Positions 18,425 to 25,000 of a DNA stretch of 25,000 bases are shown here, piece by piece. The position numbers and the translations under genes are program-made. The notes beneath the pieces are model-generated. The model worked only from the letters and a program-made list of their open reading frames with translations, did not search any database and was not told the DNA's origin. Source of the DNA: Cristatella mucedo (Eukaryota > Bryozoa > Phylactolaemata > Cristatellidae). The stretch is taken from assembly GCA_009760855.2 (NCBI GenBank), contig WPIO01000050.1, positions 240,001 through 265,000 on the forward strand, read 5' to 3'. The number at the start of each line of letters is the position of its first letter. Positions within the stretch are counted from its first letter, which is position 1.

Positions 18425-19123
18425 CATTCAGAAGACTTCTTCTACAGCTAGCCATCACGTCCGATCCCTATCCAAGACTAGGAGCTGTCTTCCACAGTGG
18501 CTTGCAAAAAATTTAACTAGCTCCCTAGTTCTGTCTCGGCTTGATTATTGCAATTTCCTATTGGCTGGGCTACCAAAAAACCAATTAGGCCACTGCAGCT
18601 GACTATGAATATGGCTGCGAGGCTAATTTTTCTTCAAGTCCCAGAGATTTTATCACATGTCTCCTTTGCTAAAAGAGCTAGCATGGCTGCCGGTTGATCA
18701 ACTGATATAGAGCAGAGTTCTCACGCTGACTCACAAGGTCCGCCACGGCTTGGCTCCTTCGTACCTAGCTGAACTGCTGCATCAGTTTCAGCCTGTTCAC
18801 GCCCTCAGGGCCTGTATAGACAATAGATGAGCTGTTAAGTTCCTCTGCTTAAAGACCGTTGGCGACAGATGCTTTAGTTCTGCAGGCCCTAGACTGTCGA
18901 ACTCACTTCTACAATTCTTACGTAACTACTCTCCTACTGCCGAATATAGCTCATCCTTTCCAGTAGTCCTGAGCTGCTACTTCCATGCTACTCACTACCT
19001 CAACTGCTCTCCAGACTCTGCTATGCTTCCCACTTTCTCTTTGTTGCGTGAGACGAAGTCTGTTGGCTACCGAATGTGTACCGAAAGCCACTTAGGCTGT
19101 GAGTGCACTATACAAAACTCTCC
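18425..19123 (+). mobile_element. LINE family B fragment, RT C-terminus and tail
   Basis: Remnant of a second non-LTR retrotransposon family. From 18427 the frame reads HHVRSLSKTRSCLPQWLAKN, then SRLDYCNFLLAGLP at about 18534-18575, a hallmark of CR1/L2-like ORF2. After a TGA the order continues as expected: LLKELAWLPVDQLI (HWLPV region), VLTLTHKVRHGLAPSYLAEL, then DRCFSSAGPRLSNSLL near 18862-18906. Stops and a frameshift make it non-functional. The 3' end is GTCTGTTGGCTACCGAATGT, ACCGAAAGCCACTTAGGC and GTGCACTATACAAAACTCTC, unlike family A and without (ATT)n. The same tail recurs at 22998-23072. Confidence 0.87.
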
Positions 19124-19130
19124 AAAACAT

Positions 19131-19596
19131 TACGTTCTCATAGTACTTACTACAAATGCCCCAACCTCTGCTATATCACGAGTAGCCATCACAGAGCAAG
19201 CACGTTTCCATGCAAGAGATGATACCGATTGGGGAAAGTCCTTCAAGGTTACAGTAGCTGTACACCTTTGAAACACTGTGTGTCAACTAAGCTGTGAGCT
19301 TGGACATGTTATCCTACGGTTCGGCAGACAGGCAGCGTACAACCAGCCACAACAGCACAGTGTGTCGCCGAAATCGAAGCGCTGCAAAACACCCAGCACG
19401 CGAGTCTCCTCCCTTCCCCCACCACCACCACCGCCACCGGCCCACTTCCCCCACCACCACCACCACCACCATCGCTGCCGGCCCTATGCCAAGCTTTGAT
19501 AAGAAAGTCCCTTGCAGCTCTCAGTTGCCTCTCAAGAGTTCAGCTCTTTCTTTCGGGAGGGGGGCTTTGATTCGTATATTCGGCTAGCTCGGACCG
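19131..19596. other. No supported gene; CAC-rich run
   Basis: Unique-looking sequence, with a (CAC/CCG) run at about 19420-19475 that codes Pro or His repeats. No gene signature. Confidence 0.4.
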
Positions 19597-19609
19597 GCTA
19601 TATATACAC

Positions 19610-19645
<36 letters not shown>

Positions 19646-19700
19646 ATATGTATATGTATATGCATATACATGTGTATATATATATATGTGTGTGTGTGTA

Positions 19701-19767
<67 letters not shown>

Positions 19768-19772
19768 ATATG

Positions 19773-19823
<51 letters not shown>

Positions 19824-19925
19824 GAGTGCACACACACACACTCACACGTGCACACACTCATACACACACTCACAGACACATACACGAACACATAGGCGCA
19901 CACACATACACGCGCATTCACACGC
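19597..19925. repeat. Compound TA/TG/CA microsatellite
   Basis: Alternating purine-pyrimidine sequence throughout: TA blocks, TG blocks, then a long CA block (19776-19819) and degenerate CA with CTCA, CGTG and ACGC interruptions. Such tracts favour Z-DNA (CA/TG) and cruciform (TA) forms. All open frames here are artefacts. Confidence 0.97.
19735..19802. repeat. Perfect hairpin of about 29 bp in the array
   Basis: (TG)13-TAT at 19735-19763 is the exact reverse complement of ATA-(CA)n at 19774-19802, with a 10-base loop ATGTATATGC between. Strand symmetry of the array makes it a ready cruciform. Confidence 0.85.
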
Positions 19926-19929
19926 ACTT

Positions 19930-20012
19930 GTTTGAATTCTTGCCTGCGGCATTCAAACTGCGGCATTCAAACGGTCTGACTTGCTGCAGCCGCTTGCTGC
20001 AGCAAGTCAGAC
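19930..20012. repeat. Direct repeat and 16-bp hairpin
   Basis: Unit TGCGGCATTCAAAC is present twice in tandem (19945-19958, 19959-19972). GTTTGAAT at 19930-19937 is inverted to the ATTCAAAC of each unit. Directly after, GTCTGACTTGCTGCAG (19974-19989) and its exact reverse complement (19997-20012) flank a 7-base loop CCGCTTG. It may be a transposon end or a structured non-coding element; I recognise neither. Confidence 0.9.
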
Positions 20013-20077
20013 GAGCAGCCGGTGGCTTTGCCCGAGAGGCCACCAGCCACACGATGTAACGGCGCCAGAGGGAGACC

Positions 20078-20079
<2 letters not shown>

Positions 20080-20110
<31 letters not shown>
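20080..20110. repeat. (GA)n microsatellite
   Basis: About 15 GA units, just upstream of a GC-rich segment and the candidate exon at 20172. Confidence 0.95.
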
Positions 20111-20112
<2 letters not shown>

Positions 20113-20171
20113 GAGCGGAGCTGCCAAGGACAGTGCGACCTACACCTCCGGCTCTGTGCGCCGGCGCCTCC

Positions 20172-20324
20172 ATGGCACCAAGAGAAGATTGTCAGCTCGC
20201 TGTGCGGCGCTATGGGACCATTGAGAAAAAATCCCCATCAGCTCGTCAAGTCGGGAATGCAACTCGTCGCAGCAAAGCACATCGATTTTTTTCAGACCGG
20301 AACAGGAATAAATCCAATATACAG
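20172..20324 (+). CDS. Possible first exon, basic N-terminus, unrecognised
   Basis: No family recognised. ATG at 20172 in strong context (GCCTCCATGGC) starts 51 codons, MAPREDCQLAVRRYGTIEKK to ...NRNKSNIQ, ending exactly on a codon boundary at ACAG|GTAAGC (donor at 20325), a near-consensus splice donor. The peptide is strongly basic (Arg/Lys) with no signal peptide. The 60 bases upstream are GC-rich with CpG, as in a promoter-proximal 5' UTR, though (GA)n lies close by. A second frame across the same bases (19981-20328) is also open, which weakens the case. A downstream exon was not found in the window. Confidence 0.33.
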
Positions 20325-20330
20325 GTAAGC

Positions 20331-21360
20331 CGGAGGGGGCTGGCTGGTCAGAGGGGTCCATGTCCACAGAACAAACACGGGAGAGTCATCGCTCAATCCT
20401 ACATACCTTTCTGAGTGCAAAAGTATCGGCGATCTAGTGTTTATGAGGAGGGGTGACGCCATTCGGTGATGCACCGTCAACAAGAGCACACAGACCAAGC
20501 AAGGCCAGTAAAAAACCGTCTTTTTGAGTTTTGACTAATCAGTACATAGCAGGAAGTTAACGAGAGAGTGTCTTCGTCCATTTAAATTCATTTAACAACG
20601 GCAGATTTCGGTGTTTTCTAGTGCATGCACTGCATTTACTGTTTCTGGTGGTACTTTGACGTGCGCAGTAAGTAGTACAAGAACGTGCAGTGCATCGGCT
20701 CCATGCTCACGTCCCAGTCTCATGCTGTCGTCAATTGGCATGCCTAAGATCAATGTGAGCCTACTGCCTATATGAAGGACAAACTGTGGGCTTCACACAA
20801 AACTGGACTTGGCAACTCTGCAATTGCTAAACGATTGCAAATCGTTATGACGTCTGTGTGCAGTACAGCCTGAACAAGATGCCCACGACCGGCACCATTG
20901 ATAATGCAGCATCGATACATTCACGCCGCGAGGAATGAGGAAGGAGATAAAGGAGGGAGACTTTTTGGCTTGTGTTGACCCGGGGGGGGGGGAGAGAGGG
21001 AGTTCCTGCTCAAAGCCAGCAGGCAGCTACTGAGAAGCTAGCTGGTGATGATGCGATCAGGCTTCGACAGGCTGCTAGACGAACAATATAGATTGCTCGG
21101 AAAATTAACTGGAAGCCACTTCCGGTGGGCACTAGCAGCAGACTATTGCATCGAGCACTAAGTGGCTCGTTGTGCACTCGGCTAGGGCAAATCGGATCCC
21201 TTGAAGACGAGAGCAAATCCGAACAAAGCCAAAAGTATAACAATTGCTCATTTTTAGTAATTGCAAGGGTAAGCAGTATGCACATCATCACTTCGCTGCA
21301 GGTTTCGATGATAACCGCAACACAGAACGTTCCTAATGTTTGGCTGGTGTATGATATGCA
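20331..21360. other. No supported gene; G-run
   Basis: Would be intronic if the exon at 20172-20324 is real. Contains a run of about 10 G near 20983-20992. Frames at 21010-21440 show no recognised motif. Confidence 0.4.
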
Positions 21361-21411
21361 TGGCGCCTCATATGAGATCTATTTCTCTTTGGGCACAATG
21401 CAAATGTCTAG
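21361..21411 (-). mobile_element. Old LINE family A tail remnant
   Basis: TGGCGCCTCATATGAGATCT, ATTTCTCTTTGGGCACAATG and CAAATG follow the reversed tail in order, with about a third of positions changed. The (AAT)n end is gone. Confidence 0.45.
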
Positions 21412-22620
21412 TTATTACTATAGCTGCCGTTTTATATACTAGAATGGGAACTTTTGGGTCAGCGGCCTTTTCAGTGGCCATTTTCAGTGGCCATTTTTAG
21501 CTGCCATGTTTGGTAATCACTTCTAGCATCCATTTTTAGAAGCAGCTTCTGTGCAGCTTTTTGAAATCAAATGTGCACATGCATACATTTATAAATATAC
21601 ACTTGTACATATAGAGACATAATTTTATTAGATGCAAATAGAGATGAGCCATCCTATGGGGCACTAATGTACATATACAGTATATATGAATAGATATGAG
21701 CGTTGGGGTATACCAACAGCCTAAAAGGAAGGCCGGCTTCACCATACCCAGCCATGCGGCACCACTAAAGCCGAGTCTTAATTAAAACTCCGAAATTTGA
21801 GCTGGTTCGTTAGGCTTTGAGTGTGCATTACACACGTCGCTTTTCACGAGCACGAGCAAGGCTTACTTCGTGTTCACCACCAGCCCCGTCCCACTACCCC
21901 AAATAGGGACCTACCTGCATGCAGATAATAGCCAAGGCCTTCGACTCAGCCGAGAAAGGAATTCCTCTAATTGCCGGCATCAACAGTTTAGTCGAAAGCA
22001 GCAGTGCCAGTCACTTTTGCTCGAGAGTTTCTTCCAGAACGTGCCAGCTCAGCCAGCCGAACCTGCTTAGCATCTAGCCAGGGATGAGACTGACCGATCG
22101 CCGCACCCTGTCTTACAGCTAGGAGCGCCCACGTTCGACGTGAGAGCATTGTCACGGAGCCAGCCATTCGAGCAACAAAATGCACCCAGTCCACACGCCT
22201 ATGGTAGCAGCGTTAACATAATCATGTAAAACGAGAGCAGTTAGCTGAATTTCCGATTACCACTGCTCACCAGCTTCGGCTGATGCGCCGACGATCACTG
22301 CTGCAAAGGTCTTCAGCACCACCACAGGCAGAGTAGAACAGAGCAGAGCAGCTAGTGTTTCGTTTTTTATTGGGGCATTGCCAGCATTTTAAAATAAATT
22401 TCAAAAGTTTTAAAATACTTGAAAGGTTTTTTTCATTCAAGTGAGATGTTTTCCTCTACCAAATCAATCTGTTTCAGACTGCAACAAAGCGTCGAGCACC
22501 GAGCCAAGCTGAGATCGGTTCCCCTTAAAAAAGCACACACACCTGCTTTTTGGTGAAAATGTAGGTATTGAGCACAACGACTCGACGTACACAGCTCGAA
22601 AAATCTCTTCCTAGTCCTCC
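21412..22620. other. No gene seen; 13-bp doublet
   Basis: TTTTCAGTGGCCA is tandemly doubled at 21468-21493. The rest, to 22620, is AT-balanced and unassigned. Short frames only. Confidence 0.4.
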
Positions 22621-22638
22621 CCCCAAATATTGATCCAG

Positions 22639-22702
22639 AATGTCCCCCGACTCAGTCAGCAAGCTGGGATTGGTCCTGATTGTCGCCATCGCCGTCCTTT
22701 CC
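22639..22702 (+). CDS. Possible exon scrap with a membrane segment
   Basis: A pyrimidine-rich stretch ending TATTGATCCAG (AG at 22637-22638) looks like an acceptor. The frame after it reads MSPDSVSKLGLVLIVAIAVL then SGL, a clear hydrophobic segment. It resembles, by eye, the SRVGVxGVTxMALLSGFGAVN membrane segment of Golgi pH regulator (GPR89) proteins, about 6 identities in 16. However, no donor follows the LSG and the frame runs into TCC-rich low complexity, ending in the GA array. A second acceptor-like pyrimidine tract ends at CAG 22750-22752. I cannot decide between an exon scrap and chance. Confidence 0.15.
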
Positions 22703-22814
22703 GGCCTCTCCACCCTTCCCTTCCCTTCCTCCTCCTTTTCTTGCTACTGCAGGTTCTCACGTTTTCGTATTAGATGGAACAGGTGTCGGCTAAAGGTCAG
22801 CATGCACGAACGTG

Positions 22815-23205
22815 CAAGAGAGACAGACAGACAGAGACATAGAGATGGAGAGACAGAGAGAGTGAGAGACAGAGAGATTGAGAGACAGAGAGAGTGAGAG
22901 AGATGGAGAGACAGAGAGAGTGAGAGAGACAGAGACAGACACAGAGAGAGAGAGAGAGAGAGAAACAGACAGAAAGACAGACAGAGACAGACAGACCGAC
23001 CGAGTCTGTTGGCTACCCAGTGCATACCGAAAGCCGCTTAGGCTGTGAGTGCTCTATAACAAAAAACTCTCCTGCATCCTAACACCCAGTTGGTCTTAAT
23101 GGCTTTGCAGAGTTACAGACAGAGATATATTACATTACATTAGAGAAAGAGAGCAGACAGAAAGACAAGAGACAGGCAGACAGACAGAGACACAGACAGA
23201 GCAAC
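22815..23205. repeat. GACA/GAGA microsatellite, interrupted
   Basis: GA/GACA array at about 22815-22997 and again at about 23139-23205. The gap holds a LINE family B tail and a short unassigned piece, so one array may have been split by the insertion. Confidence 0.9.
22998..23072 (+). mobile_element. LINE family B 3' tail fragment
   Basis: GAGTCTGTTGGCTACCCAGT, GCATACCGAAAGCCGCTTAG and GCTGTGAGTGCTCTATAAC align almost base for base with 19056-19123. Only the last 75 or so bases of the element are present, flanked by GACA repeat. Confidence 0.83.
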
Positions 23206-23219
23206 AGCATGCCTGCCCA

Positions 23220-24195
23220 ATGTTGGCCATTTCCAAGCTCAGTGAACTTGCCGAGCAGAGCCGAGACCCAGTGGCACAGTGTGGCAGCTGGCAGCTGCCT
23301 CCGAGGAGGAATGCGATGACTCGTAGAGACCTCGCGACGACGACACGAGTGGCAGTAGGTCGGCATACGGCACGACTGCGACGAAGTGACTCGCCGTTGC
23401 CTCGAGCTACTGCTCTGAGGCCAGCCCGCGAGCCGAGCCGACCGGCCGAGCAGCCGCTGCTGCTGCACCGCCCCCGTACCGCACTGCTGCTGCTCGCGTC
23501 GGCTAAGCGAGGCGGCCGGATCCTCGGTCGCGCGAGTGGGCCGCTCGGCAGGAAGGAAGGCAGCTCTCCTCACTCGCTCAGTCGCGCTCACCAGGAGAGC
23601 GTACCGGGCTGCCTGTCCTGCCTGCTGGCTTCGGCCAGAGAGGCGGCAGCAGAGAGGCGGCAGTCGAGTGGCAGCAGCAGCTGCTGCAGAGGCCGAAGAG
23701 CTTTCCTCTTCCTCTCCCCTTCCTCTCCCCTTCCTCTCCCCTTCCTCTTCCCTTCCTCTTCCCTTCCCTTCTCTCTCCTCTCCCCTTCCTCTCGGCTCGG
23801 CCTTTGCTCAAGCTCTGGCTCTCATCTCTCAGCCCGCCCCTCCCCCAGAGGACTCAATCGGATTCCTCAAGCTGCTTGACTGGGTCTGCTGCAGCTGCTT
23901 CAGGCAGCAGGTGCAGCAGGCTGTGCACGGTGCAGGTGCAGGAGGTCACCGGAACTATCCATGGGCCATTATTGCTGCCTCGGTTCACCACAGGCTGCTC
24001 CATCCACCCCTCCCGGGTTGGCCAAGCTCAGCTCTGCTCAGCCCTGCAGCTGCCCTCACGACTCCTGTGTCTCGGGACGCAGAGACAGCTGAGCTGAGGG
24101 CCGCCACGCACGGCAGGCGTAGCGTCAGCAGCCGCTGCCGGACCACCGGCGAAAGAGGCAGCAACAGCAGCAGGGACAGCAAGAGCGTCCTGCTA
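23220..24195. other. CpG-rich segment, open on both strands
   Basis: GC- and CpG-rich DNA, strongest at 23320-23550 and 24080-24340. Long frames exist on the plus strand (23220-23879, 23536-24285) and the minus strand (23130-23591), rich in Ala, Arg, Ser and Pro. I find no domain, and the overlap of several frames points to composition. It could be a CpG-island promoter with a 5' exon, direction unknown. Confidence 0.35.
23701..23793. repeat. 93-nt pure pyrimidine tract
   Basis: Every base is C or T, built on a CTTCCTCTCCC unit of about 11-12 bases. Mirror-like symmetry makes it a candidate for triplex (H-DNA) formation. It encodes Ser/Pro/Leu runs in the plus frame. Confidence 0.95.
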
Positions 24196-24474
24196 CTGCT
24201 GCAGTCCTTTGCGCACGCGAGAACTGGAATCGCTACTGCCCGGGAAGGCTACCTCTGCAGACGAGCCACCGGAAGGATGCGATAAGTAGCGAGTGCGGCC
24301 GTCGGGCAACCGCACGGCAGCAATCGGCTTCGTGCGCTCGTCGTTCGAGAACGAGGCTCTTGAAGAAAGACGCCGGCGCTGCTGCTCGTGGAGCTCGGCA
24401 GCCACGCCCTCCTTGGAGCTGATGTATCCGTGTTGGAGGCTATCAGCACTGGCCCACTTGGAGGAGCCACATCT
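24193..24474 (-). CDS. Possible exon, unrecognised protein
   Basis: On the minus strand a frame is open for 93 codons, from after TGA (24477-24475) to TAG (24195-24193). Pieces read SADSLQHGYISSKEGVAAEL, LSSRASFSNDERTKPIAAVR and LPDGRTRYLSHPSGGSSAE, with polar, mixed composition unlike the Ser/Ala/Pro runs of the other frames here. There is no ATG, so it would be an internal exon. GTGGGCCAG near 24450 could be the acceptor, and GCAGAG|GTAGCC near 24253 the donor, neither strong. No homologue recognised. Two other frames are open over the same bases (plus 24293-24547, minus 24249-24470), so chance is quite possible. Confidence 0.25.
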   Translation of the reverse strand, partial: RCGSSKWASADSLQHGYISSKEGVAAELHEQQRRRLSSRASFSNDERTKPIAAVRLPDGRTRYLSHPSGGSSAEVAFPGSSDSSSRVRKGLQQ

Positions 24475-24604
24475 TCATCCCTGCCAGGCCCTCCCTGACA
24501 AGTCGGCTGGCATGCCGATTAGCATGGCAGGCAGTGCAGGTCCTTGAGCTGTCACCGAGTCAATGGGGTCAGAGGCCGTAGCCATGGAGCAAAAGTGACT
24601 TAGG

Positions 24605-25000
<396 letters not shown>

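Noticed and set aside
19512-20059. Open frames of 85-141 codons in alternating Tyr/Ile, Cys/Val and Thr/His
   Set aside because: They are translations of the TA/TG/CA dinucleotide array.
23536-24285. 249-codon plus-strand frame, the longest in the window
   Set aside because: Its middle is the pyrimidine tract and the rest is CpG-driven Ala/Arg/Ser; other frames on both strands are equally open.

Overview
The window reads as nuclear DNA from an animal, probably an invertebrate; I cannot name the species. The grounds are many 5'-truncated non-LTR retrotransposon (LINE) fragments ending in ATT-type repeats, two copies of a tRNA-derived SINE, very dense microsatellites (GA, CA/TG, TA, GACA, CAG) and patchy CpG-rich segments. 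There is no operon structure, no long intact gene and nothing bacterial. Most long open frames lie in repeats or GC-rich low-complexity DNA and should not be read as genes.

The main content is degenerate retroelement sequence. LINE family A leaves a recognisable 3' end: a motif near GTAAAGTGCCTAGAAAGAGA, then a short stretch, a GGGCGCTATATCAAATGCATT-like motif and (ATT)n. I count about fifteen 3' ends or 3'-end pieces, on both strands, at about 884-1150, 1881, 2905, 3850, 4203, 6140, 6367, 6776, 7105, 7430, 13238, 13928, 14385, 15933 and 21361. The better copies also keep the C-terminal end of the reverse transcriptase ORF. Four times a minus-strand fragment is followed at once by a plus-strand one, so both tails point outward. 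LINE family B has a different tail, is best kept at 18425-19123, and has a tail fragment inside a GACA microsatellite at 22998-23072. The SINE copy at 963-1119 sits inside a family A tail, with a 5-bp target duplication that dates the insertions relative to each other.

Region by region: 1-1150 is LINE plus nested SINE; 1881-2905 and 3850-4203 are opposed LINE pairs, followed by a perfect 173-bp tandem duplication (4207-4554); 5080-5228 is a possible minus-strand exon; 6367-7430 holds two more opposed LINE pairs; 8297-8851 is a CpG-rich open frame with an overlapping YY1/NRF1-like site; 9.7-11.3 kb is featureless; 11.36-12.42 kb has the second SINE and a purine minisatellite; 13.2-16.0 kb is LINE-rich; 16.3-17.7 kb has CT arrays and two minisatellites; 18.4-19.1 kb is LINE B; 19.6-20.1 kb is a TA/TG/CA array followed by strong hairpins; 20172-20324 is a possible first exon; 22.6-25.0 kb is microsatellite and CpG-rich DNA ending in an unfinished CT array.

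No set of genes working together can be shown. The four candidate exons are tentative, mutually unlinked, and match no family I can name with confidence.
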